Shown in pieces: positions 9,401-22,364 of a DNA stretch of 64,000 bases; position 1 is the stretch's first letter; each line of letters opens with the position of its first letter. The DNA comes from Cyprinodon diabolis (taxonomy: Eukaryota; Chordata; Actinopteri; Cyprinodontiformes; Cyprinodontidae). The notes beneath the pieces were generated by a model. It was given only the letters and a program-made list of their open reading frames with translations. It searched no databases and had not been told where the DNA came from. Location: the NCBI GenBank assembly GCA_030533445.1, contig JARPUW010000497.1, forward strand, positions 124,001-188,000, in the 5' to 3' direction. The translations under genes were made by a program, and so were the position numbers.

Positions 9401-9625
9401 AGAATAGACTCTAGGAGACTGTTTAAAACACACCCTATAGCAAATTTCAAAATAAAAGCCTCCCATTTCCGCTTCATCTACTGCCCTAATAACATGGAAA
9501 AAGAGTGATTTAACGATTGGAAAGTAATCAACTATCATTGACGGGTCTGAACATTTTCTATAAACACAACTCTGTTGGACTTTCAAAATAAGACTCCAGC
9601 GACCCTACAAAATAAAAGCCTCTAG
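6480..9625. repeat. Tandem unit 3 (3,146 bp)
   Basis: The unit has four GC hairpins (6852-7027). The fourth of the usual five is missing through a 25-bp deletion near 6972 that removed exactly one stem-loop. There is no 66-bp copy. It carries CAAGTCGTC and ATTGTTCTG near 8903-8923, variants seen otherwise only in units 11 and 19, and CCAGCGACCC at its end, shared with units 11 and 13. GTTTTCGTTGCC near 9036 is private. Confidence 0.97.
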
Positions 9626-12600
9626 ATTATACTAATGCATTAATTGATGCAAATGGCTCAACATTATGACCCAAACTCTTCCAGGTTGTTTTTATTAGAC
9701 TCTAGTGACCTTTTCAAAACACACCCAGAGCAAATTTCACAATAAAAGTCTCCCATTTACTCTGTAATACAGCAACTATTCACCTAATAACATGGAAAAC
9801 CAGTGATTTAACATTTGGAAATTGATTCTATATAACTGCTGGGCATGACCCATCTTTAGATGCACTTCCATGATAGACTTTCAAAATAAGACTCCAGGGA
9901 CTCTACAGAATAAAAGCCTCTTCCTTATACACACTCATACATTCTGGCATATTGCTCATTGCCATTTGTAATTTCATCACTGCAATGGCTCTTAGAAGGC
10001 GGGCGGAGCCCGCCATTGGTGATTTCATCACTGCAATGGCTCTTAGAAGGCGGGCAGAGCCCGCCATTGGTGATTTTTTTCTTCACTGAGATGGCTCCTA
10101 GCAGGCGGGCGAAGCCCGCCAACTGGGCTTTACCCACTGTGTTTCAATATGGACAACCCATATTACCCTTGTGCATCATACGCTGTGCACGTCTATTTCC
10201 CAGATGTCAGCACAAGTGGCACACAGCTCTCTTTGCCCATGAACTTGCCCTCTTTCCTTCCCTCAGCAGCCCTCAAAGGCGTAAGCAGTTGGTCTGGGGA
10301 GCCCCGACGTCACTTGCCAGGGCCGTATTGGCCCGGTTCCCAAGACGGGCAGTAGGTGGCCCCCCTCAAAATTTCTTTAGAAATTTTCTAGTTATTATAA
10401 TTCTCCCGTATACCCAAAACTTCGGCACGTAACTAGTCCCGCACGGTTTGGCGGATCGGGCCCAAAGTTGGCACACGCGTTGGGACCAATGGGGTGATGT
10501 GTGCTTGTATAAAACTTTCTCATTAGTCCGAAGGTTTGCGAATTATTAGCGAAAACGTCGCAAAAAAATCCCATAGGAAATGAATGGGAAGAGGTAAAAA
10601 AAAGCATAAAAAACAGCACTTCACTGTGTCGGCATACATTCACCTAGAAAAACAGTTTGAAGCTCAGTTTGTAGATAAATCCTTCGTCTATTTAAAACTG
10701 AAGACGGTATGTTGATAACTGCTACGGTTTTTGTATAATCAGACCTCAAGCGCCACAAAGTTTTAGCAAAATCCAGCCTGCTAGAGTGGAGCAACTGAAA
10801 AGCTAGAGTGTGAGGCAGGCGTTTTTTAAACACAAAATAACATTTTAAACTCGCCCTCACGGCCACATATTTATAGCTAGAGTCACCATTTTTGGTCAGT
10901 TTGTAGACTGAAATCTCTGGACCCACACAATATCTTCGGAATTACGGTAGGATTAATACTTTTCCTTAAAAACCCTCCAGACCGACCTAAAGTCGATGAA
11001 AATCAGAGCCGTTTTTCATTGGTTTTGGAGCAGAAGAGGGGAGAAAAACGAATCAGACTATGTGTTTTAAACTCGTCATAAATATTTTTCTGAATGACAC
11101 ACATACACCAAAGTTGGCATAGTTGGAGTCGAAGGATGACTGACGCTCACGGTGAAAAAATATTTTGAATAACTCATACGGTTTTTGCTCAGCAGTCGTT
11201 TGTTCGGAGGACATTTTAAGCAGCTGAAAGCTGGGGGAGAGTGTCCTGCTGCAGCTAGCTCAATTAGAAGATCAGGTGTGACAAAACGTTTTTTCTTTTT
11301 CTTTCTCTTCCCATTCAGGTTGTAGATGACCTACAGCCATGAAAGTTACTCCAATTGAAGACAAGATATAGCTGTCGCTTAGATAAAAATAATTTTTCAG
11401 ATACCTTTTACGGTTTTTACTCAGCAGTCGTTTGTTCGGAGGGGTGCTTTAGCAGCTAAAAGGTGAGTGAGAGTGAGGTCCTGCAGTTCAAACAAAGGGA
11501 GGAGCAGGTGGGCCAACCATTTTGTTTGTGCTTCGTTTTGGGTTGTGAAAGACCTACAGACATGAAGGTTACCCCAGTCTGAGACAAAGGATAGATGTTG
11601 CTTTCACTGAAAGAATTTTTCAGATATCTTTTACGGTTTTTGCTCAGCAGTCGTTTGTTCGGAGGGTAAGCACCTGGAAGCTAGCTGACAGTTAGCTTCT
11701 GCAGCAGCCTGCTAGAGTGCAGCTGCTGAAATCTTAGTGTGAGGCGGCCATTCTTTTAAGATCAAACATCTTATTCTCGCCCTCACGGCCACATATTTGG
11801 AGCTACAGTCACCATTTTTGGTCAGTTTGTAGACTGAAACCTCTGGACTCACACAATGTCTTCGGAATTACGGTAGGATTAATACTTTTCCTTAAAAACC
11901 GTCCAGACCAACCTAAAGTCGATGAGAGTTTCAGCCTTTCTCTATTCTTTTTGAGCTGAAGATGGGAGAGAAACGAATCAGACTATGTGTTTTCAACTCG
12001 TCATAAATATTTTTCTGAATGACACACATACACCAAAGTTGGTATAGTTGGAGTCGAAGGATTGCTGATGCTCATGGTGAAAATGTTTTTTGAATAACTC
12101 ATACGGTTTTTGATCAGTAGTCGTTTGTTCGGTGCCGTTCTTCCCATACAAAAAAGCCTGGGAAGAAGAAACCAATAGTGAGTGCAGCTGTTGTCTGTGT
12201 CAGTGAGAGGCTCGTTAAGCGTTGTCAAGGTTACCAAGCTTCAAACAGATTTTACCTCTGCTGTTTTAAACAGCACATATTAATCTAATGGAGGGTGAAA
12301 GGACTGATTTAACATTGGGAAATGGATACTATATGACTGCTGTCCATGACACTTCCCTTGCCACTCAGCACTGATAGACTTTCAAAATAAGACTCCAGGG
12401 ACCCTACAAAATAAAAGCCTCTATATTTTTTACATATATTTATTGCCCTATATGGCTCAACATTATGACCCAAACTCAACCCCGTTTTAGAGAATAGACT
12501 CTAGGAGACTGTTTAAAACACACCCTGTAGCAAATTTCAAAATAAAAGCCTCCCATTTCCGCTTCATCTACTGCCCTAATAACATGGAAAAAGAGTGATT

Positions 12601-12715
12601 TAACGATTGGAAAGTAATCAACTATCATTGACGGGTCTGAACATTTTCTATAAACACAACTCTGTTGGACTTTCAAAATAAGACTCCAGGGACCCTACAA
12701 AATAAAAGCCTCTAG
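9626..12715. repeat. Tandem unit 4 (3,090 bp, shortest)
   Basis: Only three GC hairpins are present (9998-10120) and there is no 66-bp copy, which explains the short length. The first 340 bp carry a divergent haplotype shared with unit 12: AAATTGATTCTATATAAC, GGGCATGACCC, TTTAGATGCACTTCC and GCCATTTGTAATTTC. The middle has GTTGGGACC and GAAGAGGTAAAA (shared with units 6, 8 and 14), and the 3' half matches unit 2. Confidence 0.97.
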
Positions 12716-15700
12716 ATTATACTAATGCATTAATTGATGCAAATGGCTCAACATTATGACCCAAACTCTTCCAGGTTGTTTTTATTAGACTCTAGTGACC
12801 TTTTCAAAACACACCCAGAGCAAATTTCACAATAAAAGTCTCCCATTTACTCTGTAATACAGCAACTATTCACCTAATAACATGGAAAACCAGTGATTTA
12901 ACATTTGGAAATGGATTCTATATCACTGCTGGGCGTGACCCATCTTTTGATGCACATTCATGATAGACTTTCAAAATAAGACTACAAGGACTCTACAGAA
13001 TAAAAGCCTCTTCCTTATACACACTCATACATTCTGGCATATTGCTCATTGCCATTGGTGATTTCATCACTGCAATGGCTCTTAGCAGGCGGGCGGAGCC
13101 CGCCATTGGTGATTTCATCACTGCAATGGCTCTTAGAAGGCGGGCAGAGCCCGCCATTGGTGATTTTTTTCTTCACTGAGATGGCTCCTAGCAGGCGGGC
13201 GAAGCCCGCCAACTGGGCTTTACCCACTGTGTTTCAATATGGACAACCCATATTACCCTTGTGCATCATACGCTGTGCACGTCTATTTCCCAGATTTCAG
13301 CACAAGTGGCACACAGCTCTCTTTGCCCATGAACTTGCCCTCTTTCCTTCCCTCAGCAGCCCTCAAAGGCGTAAGCAGTTGGTCTGGGGAGCCCCGACGT
13401 CACTTGCCAGGGCCGTATTGGCCCGGTTCCCCAGACGGGCAGTAGGTGGCCCCCCTCAAAATTTCTTTAGAAATTTTCTAGTTGGGGGGCCACATGCCGA
13501 AGGCATGGCCCACCTACTACTATTGCACATATTTATTCCGCGTATTATTGGGGGGCCACATGCCGAAGGCATGGCCCACCTACTACTATTGCACATATTT
13601 ATTCCGCGTATTATTATTGGGGGGCCACATGCCGAATTATTATTATAATTCTCCCGTATACCCAAAACTTCGGCGCGTAACTAGTCCCGCACGGTTTGGC
13701 GGATCGGGCCCAAAGTTGGCACACGCGTCGGGACCAATGGGGTGATGTGTGCTTGTATAAAACTTTCTCATTAGTCCGAAGGTTTGCGAATTATTAGCGA
13801 AAACGTCGCAAAAAAATCCCATAGGAAATGAATGGGGAGAGGAAAAAAAAAGCATAAAAAACAGCACTTCACTGTGTCGGCATACATTCACCTAGAAAAA
13901 CAGTTTGAAGCTCAGTTTGTAGATAAATCCTTCGTCTATTTAAAACTGAAGACGGTATGTTGATAACTGCTACGGTTTTTGTATAATCAGACCTCAAGCG
14001 CCACAAAGTTTTAGCAAAATCCAGCCTGCTAGAGTGGAGCAACTGAAAAGCTAGAGTGTGAGGCAGGCGTTTTTTAAACACAAAAAAACATTTTAAACTC
14101 GCCCTCACGGCCACATATTTATAGCTAGAGTCACCATTTTTGGTCAGTTTGTAGACTGAAATCTCTGGACCCACACAATATCTTCGGAATTACGGTAGGA
14201 TTAATACTTTTCCTTAAAAACCCTCCAGACCGACCTAAAGTCGATGAAAATCAGAGCTGTTTTTCATTGGCTTTGGAGCAGAAGAGGGGAGAAAAACAAA
14301 TCAGACTATGTGTTTTAAACTCGTCATAAATATTTTTCTGAATGACACACATACACCAAAGTTGGCATAGTTGGAGTCGAAGGATGACTGACGCTCACGG
14401 TGAAAAAATTTTTTGAATAACTCATACGGTTTTTGCTCAGCAGTCGTTTGTTCGGAGGACATTTTAAGCACCTGAAAGCTGAGTGACAGTGACCTGCTGC
14501 AGCTAGCTCAATTAGAAGCTTAGGTGTGATGAAACGTTTTTTCTTTTTCTTTCTCTTCCCATTCAGGTTGTAGATGACCTACAGCCATGAAAGTTACTCC
14601 AATCGAAGACAAGATATAGCTGTCGCTTAGATAAAAAGAATTTTTCAGATACCTTTTACGGTTTTTACTCAGCAGTCGTTTGTTCGGAGGGGTGCTTTAG
14701 CAGCTAAAAGGTGAGTGAGAGTGAGGTCCTGCAGTTAAAAGAAAGGGAGGAGCAGGTGGGCCAACCATTTTGTTTGTGCTTCGTTTTGGGTTGTGAAAGA
14801 CCTACAGACATGAAGGTTACCCCAGTCTGAGACAAAGGATAGATGTTGCTTTCACTGAAAGAATTTTTCAGATATCTTTTACGGTTTTTGCTCAGCAGTC
14901 GTTTGTTCGGAGGGTAAGCACCTGGAAGCTAGCTGACAGTTAGCTTCTGCAGCAGCCTGCTAGAGTGCAGCTGCTGAAATCTTAGTGTGAGGCGGCCATT
15001 TTTTTCAGATCAAACATCTTATTCTCGCCCTCACGGCCACATATTTGGAGCTACAGTCACCATTTTTGGTCAGTTTGTAGACTGAAACCTCTGGACTCAC
15101 ACAATGTCTTCGGAATTACGGTAGGATTAATACTTTTCCTTAAAAACCCTCCAGACCAACCTAAAGTCGATGAGAGTTTCAGCCTTTCTCTATTCTTTTT
15201 GAGCTGAAGATGGGAGAGAAACGAATCAGACTATGTGTTTTCAACTCGTCATAAATATTTTTCTGAATGACATACATACACCAAAGTTGGTATAGTTGGA
15301 GTCGAAGGATTGCTGATGCTCATGGTGAAAATGTTTTTTGAATAACTCATACGGTTTTTGATCAGTAGTCGTTTGTTCGGTGCCGTTCTTCCCATACAAA
15401 AAAGCCTGGGAAGAAGAAACCAATAGTGAGTGCAGCTGTTGTCTGTGTCAGTGAGAGGCTCGTTAAGCGTTGTCAAGGTTACCAAGCTTCAAACAGATTT
15501 TACCTCTGCTGTTTTAAACAGCACATATTAATCTAATGGAGGGTGAAAGGACTGATTTAACATTGGGAAATGGATACTATATGACTGCTGTCCATGACAC
15601 TTCCCTTGCCACTCAGCACTGATAGACTTTCAAAATAAGACTCCAGGGACCCTACAAAATAAAAGCCTCTATATTTTTTACATATATTTATTGCCCTATA

Positions 15701-15963
15701 TGGCTCAACATTATGACCCAAACTCAACCCCGTTTTAGAGAATAGACTCTAGGAGACTGTTTAAAACACACCCTATAGCAAATTTCAAAATAAAAGCCTC
15801 CCATTTCCGCTTCATCTACTGCCCTAATAACATGGAAAAAGAGTGATTTAACGATTGGAAAGTAATCAACTATCATTGACGGGTCTGAACATTTTCTATA
15901 AACACAACTCTGTTGGACTTTCAAAATAAGACTCCAGGGACCCTACAAAATAAAAGCCTCTAG
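12716..15963. repeat. Tandem unit 5 (3,248 bp)
   Basis: Three GC hairpins lie at 13088-13210. Two full 66-bp copies start at 13484 and 13550, and a third, broken copy starts at 13619 and stops within the hairpin after ATGCCGA. CAATCGAAG, TTAAAAGAAAGGG and TTTTTTTCAGATC in the 3' half are shared with unit 13, eight units downstream. Confidence 0.97.
13484..13644. repeat. 66-bp repeat array, 2 full plus 1 truncated copy (unit 5)
   Basis: Full copies start at 13484 and 13550. The third, at 13619, stops after ATGCCGA in mid-hairpin and passes straight into ATTATT, so about 45 bp were lost. Confidence 0.95.
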
Positions 15964-18900
15964 ATTATACTAATGCATTAATTGATGCAAATGGCTCAAC
16001 ATTATGACCCAAACTCTTCCAGGTTGTTTTTATTAGACTCTAGTGACCTTTTCAAAACACACCCAGAGCAAATTTCACAATAAAAGTCTCCCATTTACTC
16101 TGTAATACAGCAACTATTCACCTAATAACATGGAAAACCAGTGATTTCACATTTGGAAATGGATTCTATATCACTGCTGGGCGTGACCCATCTTTTGATG
16201 CACATTCATGATAGACTTTCAAAATAAGACTACAAGGACTCTACAGAATAAAAGCCTCTTCCTTATACACACTTATACATTCTGGCATATTGCTCATTGC
16301 CATTGGTGATTTCATCACTGCAATGGCTCTTAGAAGGCGGGCGGAGCCCGCCAATGGTAACAGGCGGGCGGAGCCCGCCAAAGGTGATTACATCACTGCA
16401 ATGGCTCTTAGCAGGCGGGCGGAGCCCGCCATTGGTGATTTCATCACTGCAATGGCTCTTAGAAGGCGGGCAGAGCCCGCCATTGGTGATTTTTTTCTTC
16501 ACTGAGATGGATCCCAGAAGGCGGGCGAAGCCCGCAAACTGGGTTTTACCCACTGTGTTTCAATATGGACAACCCATATTACCCTTGTGCATCATACGCT
16601 GTGCACGTCTATTTCCCAGATTTCAGCACAAGTGGCACACAGCTCTCTTTGCCCATAAACTTGCCCTCTTTCCTTCCCTCAGCAGCCCTCAAAGGCGTAA
16701 GCAGTTGGTCTGGGGAGCCCCGAAGTCACTTGCCAGGGCCGTATTGGCCCGGTTCCCCAGACGGGCAGTAGGTGGCCCCCCTCAAAATTTCTTTAGAAAT
16801 TTTCTAGTTATTATTATTATAATTCTCCCGTATACCCAAAACTTCGGCACGTAACTAGTCCCGCACGGTTTGGCGGATCGGGCCCAAAGTTGGCACACGC
16901 GTTGGGACCAATGGGGTGATGTGTGCTTGTATAAAACTTTCTCATTAGTCCGAAGGTTTGCGAATTATTAGCGAAAACGTCGCAAAAAAATCCCATAGGA
17001 AATGAATGGGAAGAGGTAAAAAAAAGCATAAAAAACAGCACTTCACTGTGTCGGCATACATTCACCTAGAAAAACAGTTTGAAGCTCAGTTTGTAGATAA
17101 ATCCTTCGTCTATTTAAAACTGAAGACGGTATGTTGATAACTGCTACGGTTTTTGTATAATCAGACCTCAAGCGCCACAAAGTTTTAGCAAAATCCAGCC
17201 TGCTAGAGTGGAGCAACTGAAAAGCTAGAGTGTGAGGCAGGCGTTTTTTAAACACAAAATAACATTTTAAACTCGCCCTCACGGCCACATATTTATAGCT
17301 AGAGTCACCATTTTTGGTCAGTTTGTAGACTGAAATCTCTGGACCCACACAATATCTTCGGAATTACGGTAGGATTAATACTTTTCCTTAAAAACCCTCC
17401 AGACCGACCTAAAGTCGATGAAAATCAGAGCCGTTTTTCATTGGTTTTGGAGCAGAAGAGGGGAGAAAAACGAATCAGACTATGTGTTTTAAACTCGTCA
17501 TAAATATTTTTCTGAATGACACACATACACCAAAGTTGGCATAGTTGGAGTCGAAGGATGACTGACGCTCACGGTGAAAAAATTTTTTGAATAACTCATA
17601 CGGTTTTTGCTCAGCAGTCGTTTGTTCGGAGGACATTTTAAGCACCTGAAAGCTGAGTGAGAGTGACCTGCTGCAGCTAGCTCAATTAGAAGCTTAGGTG
17701 TGATGAAAAGTTTTTTCTTTTTCTTTCTCTTCCCATTCAGTTTGTAGATGATCTACAGCCATGAAAGTTACTCCAATTGAAGACAAGATATAGCTGTCGC
17801 TTAGATAAAAAGAATTTTTCAGATACCTTTTACGGTTTTTACTCAGCAGTCGTTTGTTCGGAGGGGTGCTTTAGCAGCTAAAAGGTGAGTGAGGGAGGTC
17901 CTGCAGTTAAAAGAAAGGGAGGAGCAGGTGGGCCAACCATTTTGTTTGTGCTTCGTTTTGGGTTGTGAAAGACCTACAGACATGAAGGTTACCCCAGTCT
18001 GAGACAAGGGATAGATGTTGCTTTCACTGAAAGAATTTTTCAGATACCTTTTACGGTTTTTGCTCAGCAGTCGTTTGTTCGGAGGGTAAGCACCTGGAAG
18101 CTAGCTGACAGTTAGCTTCTGCAGCAGCCTGCTAGAGTGCAGCTGCTGAAATCTTAGTGTGAGGCGGCCATTTTTTTAAGATCAAACATCTTATTCTCGC
18201 CCTCACGGCCACATATTTTGAGCTACAGTCACCATTTTTGGTCAGTTTGTAGACTGAAACCTCTGGACTCACACAATGTCTTCTGAATTACGGTAGGATT
18301 AATACTTTTCCTTAAAAACCCTCCAGACCAACCTAAAGTCGATGAGAGTTTCAGCCTTTCTCTATTCTTTTTGAGCTGAAGATGGGAGAGAAACGAATCA
18401 GACTATGTGTTTTCAACTCGTCATAAATATTTTTCTGAATGACACACATACACCAAAGTTGGTATAGTTGGAGTCGAAGGATTGCTGATGCTCATGGTGA
18501 AAATGTTTTTTGAATAACTCATACGGTTTTTCATCAGTAGTCGTTTGTTCGGTGCCGTTCTTCCCATACAAAAAAGCCTGGGAAGAAGAAACCAATAGTG
18601 AGTGCAGCTGTTGTCTGTGTCAGTGAGAGGCTCCTTAAGCGTTGTCAAGGTTACCAAGCTTCAAACAGATTTTACCTCTGCTGTTTTAAACAGCACATAT
18701 TAATCTAATGGAGGGTGAAAGGACTGATTTAACATTGGGAAATGGATACTATATGACTGCTGTCCATGACACTTCCCTTGCCACTCAGCACTGATAGACT
18801 TTCAAAATAAGACTCCAGGGACCCTACAAAATAAAAGCCTCTATATTTTTTACATATATTTATTGCCCTATATGGCTCAACATTATGACCCAACCTCAAC

Positions 18901-19135
18901 CCCGTTTTAGAGAATAGACTCCAGGAGACTGTTTAAAACACACCCTATAGCAAATTTCAAAATAAAAGCCTCCCATTTCCGCTTCATCTACTGCCCTAAT
19001 AACATGGAAAAAGAGTGATTTAACGATTGGAAAGTAATCAACTATCATTGACGGGTCTGAACATTTTCTATAAACACAACTCTGTTGGACTTTCAAAATA
19101 AGACTCCAGGGACCCTACAAAATAAAAGCCTCTAG
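15964..19135. repeat. Tandem unit 6 (3,172 bp)
   Basis: Five GC hairpins lie at 16336-16536, the last with its 3' arm broken (GCCCGCA). There is no 66-bp copy. The 3' 900 bp share with unit 14 a set of variants seen in no other unit: CATATTTTGAGC, TCTTCTGAATT, TTTTTCATCAGTAG, GACCCAACCTC and GACTCCAGGAG. GAGGCTCCTTAAG is shared with units 14 and 15. Confidence 0.97.
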
Positions 19136-22100
19136 ATTATACTAATGCATTAATTGATGCAAATGGCTCAACATTATGACCCAAACTCTTCCAGGTTGTT
19201 TTTATTAGACTCTAGTGACCTTTTCAAAACACACCCCAGAGCAAATTTCACAATAAAAGTCTCCCATTTACTCTGTAATACAGCAACTATTCACCTAATA
19301 ACATGGAAAACCAGTGATTTAACATTTGGAAATGGATTCTATATCACTGCTGGGCGTGACCCATCTTTTGATGCACATTCATGATAGACATTCAAAATAA
19401 GACTACAAGGACTCTACAGAATAAAAGCCTCTTCCTTATACACACTCATACATTCTGGCATATTGCTCATTGCCATTGGTGATTTCATCACTGCAATGGC
19501 TCTTAGCAGGCGGGCGGAGCCCGCCATTGGTGATTTCATCACTGCAATGGCTCTTAGAAGGCGGGCAGAGCCCGCCATTGGTGATTTTTTTCTTCACTGA
19601 GATGGATCCCAGAAGGCGGGCGAAGCCCGCAAACTGGGCTTTACCCACTGTGTTTCAATATGGACAACCCATATTACCCTTGTGCATCATACGCTGTGCA
19701 CGTCTATTTCCCAGATTTCAGCACAAGTGGCACACAGCTCTCTTTGCCCATGAACTTGCCCTCTTTCCTTCCCTCAGCAGCCCTCAAAGGCGTAAGCAGT
19801 TGGTCTGGGGAGCCCCGACGTCACTTGCCAGGGCCGTATTGGCCCGGTTCCCCAGACGGGCAGTAGGTGGCCCCCCTCAAAATTTCTTTAGAAATTTTCT
19901 AGTTGGGGGGCCACATGCCGAAGGCATGGCCCACCTACTACTATTGCACATATTTATTCCGCGTATTATTGGGGGGCCACATGCCGAAGGCATGGCCCAC
20001 CTACTACTATTGCACATATTTATTCCGCGTATTATTATTATTATTATAATTCTCCCGTATACCCAAAACTTCGGCGCGTAACTAGTCCCGCACGGTTTGG
20101 CGGATCGGGCCCAAAGTTGGCACACGCGTCGGGACCAATGGGGTGATGTGTGCTTGTATAAAACTTTCTCATTAGTCCGAAGGTTTGCGAATTATTAGCG
20201 AAAACGTCGCAAAAAAATCCCATAGGAAATGAATGGGGAGAGGAAAAAAAAAGCATAAAAAACAGCACTTCACTGTGTCGGCATACATTCACCTACAAAA
20301 ACAGTTTGAAGCTCAGTTTGTAGATAAATCCTTCGTCTATTTAAAACTGAAGACGGTATGTTGATAACTGCTACGGTTTTTGTATAATCAGACCTCAAGC
20401 GCCACAAAGTTTTAGCAAAATCCAGCCTGCTAGAGTGGAGCAACTGAAAAGCTAGAGTGTGAGGCAGGCGTTTTTTAAACACAAAAAAACATTTTAAACT
20501 CGCCCTCACGGCCACATATTTATAGCTAGAGTCACCATTTTTGGTCAGTTTGTAGACTGAAATCTCTGGACTCACACAATATCTTCGGAATTACGGTAGG
20601 ATTAATACTTTTCCTTAAAAACCCTCCAGACCGACCTAAAGTCGATGAAAATCAGAGCTGTTTTTCATTGGTTTTGGAGCAGAAGAGGGGAGAAAAACGA
20701 ATCAGACTATGTGTTTTAAACTCGTCATAAATATTTTTCTGAATGACACACATACACCAAAGTTGGCATAGTTGGAGTCGAAGGATGACTGACGCTCACG
20801 GTGAAAAAATTTTTTGAATAACTCATACGGTTTTTGCTCAGCAGTCGTTTGTTCGGAGGACATTTTAAGCACCTGAAAGCTGAGTGACAGTGACCTGCTG
20901 CAGCTAGCTCAATTAGAAGCTTAGGTGTGATGAAACGTTTTTTCTTTTTCTTTCTCTTCCCATTCAGGTTGTAGATGACCTACAGCCATGAAAGTTACTC
21001 CAATCGAAGACAAGATATAGCTGTCGCTTAGATAAAAAGAATTTTTCAGATACCTTTTACGGTTTTTACTCAGCAGTCGTTTGTTCGGAGGGGTGCTTTA
21101 GCAGCTAAAAGGTGAGTGAGAGTGAGGTCCTGCAGTTAAAAGAAAGGGAGGAGCAGGTGGGCCAACCATTTTGTTTGTGCTTCGTTTTGGGTTGTGAAAG
21201 ACCTACAGACATGAAGGTTACCCCAGTCTGAGACAAAGGATAGATGTTGCTTTCACTGAAAGAATTTTTCAGATATCTTTTACGGTTTTTGCTCAGCAGT
21301 CGTTTGTTTGGAGGGTAAGCACCTGGAAGCTAGCTGACAGTTAGCTTCTGCAGCAGCCTGCTAGAGTGCAGCTGCTGAAATCTTAGTGTGAGGCGGCCAT
21401 TTTTTTAAGATCAAACATCTTATTCTCGCCCTCACGGCCACATATTTGGAGCTACAGTCACCATTTTTGGTCAGTTTGTAGACTGAAACCTCTGGACTCA
21501 CACAATGTCTTCGGAATTACGGTAGGATTAATACTTTTCCTTAAAAACCCTCCAGACCAACCTAAAGTCGATGAGAGTTTCAGCCTTTCTCTATTCTTTT
21601 TGAGCTGAAGATGGGAGAGAAACGAATCAGACTATGTGTTTTCAACTCGTCATAAATATTTTTCTGAATGACACACATACACCAAAGTTGGTATAGTTGG
21701 AGTCGAAGGATTGCTGATGCTCATGGTGAAAATGTTTTTTGAATAACTCATACGGTTTTTGATCAGTAGTCGTTTGTTCGGTGCCGTTCTTCCCATACAA
21801 AAAAGCCTGGGAAGAAGAAACCAATAGTGAGTGCAGCTGTTGTCTGTGTCAGTGAGAGGCTCGTTAAGCGTTGTCAAGGTTACCAAGCTTCAAACAGATT
21901 TTACCTCTGCTGTTTTAAACAGCACATATTAATCTAATGGAGGGTGAAAGGACTGATTTAACATTGGGAAATGGATACTATATGACTGCTGTCCATGACA
22001 CTTCCCTTGCCACTCAGCACTGATAGACTTTCAAAATAAGACTCCAGGGACCCTACAAAATAAAAGCCTCTATATTTTTTACATATATTTATTGCCCTAT

Positions 22101-22364
22101 ATGGCTCAACATTATGACCCAAACTCAACCCCGTTTTAGAGAATAGACTCTAGGAGACTGTTTAAAACACACCCTATAGCAAATTTCAAAATAAAAGCCT
22201 CCCATTTCCGCTTCATCTACTGCCCTAATAACATGGAAAAAGAGTGATTTAACGATTGGAAAGTAATCAACTATCATTGACGGGTCTGAACATTTTCTAT
22301 AAACACAACTCTGTTGGACTTTCAAAATAAGACTCCAGGGACCCTACAAAATAAAAGCCTCTAG
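19136..22364. repeat. Tandem unit 7 (3,229 bp)
   Basis: Three GC hairpins lie at 19509-19631, the last with a broken 3' arm in the context GATGGATCCCAG. Two 66-bp copies start at 19905 and 19971. The hairpin region matches unit 15, eight units downstream, but the 3' half does not: CAATCGAAG links it with units 5 and 13, and GTTTGTTTGGAGG with unit 9. Confidence 0.97.
19905..20046. repeat. 66-bp repeat array, 2 copies (unit 7)
   Basis: Copies start at 19905 and 19971, followed by an ATT run. Confidence 0.95.
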
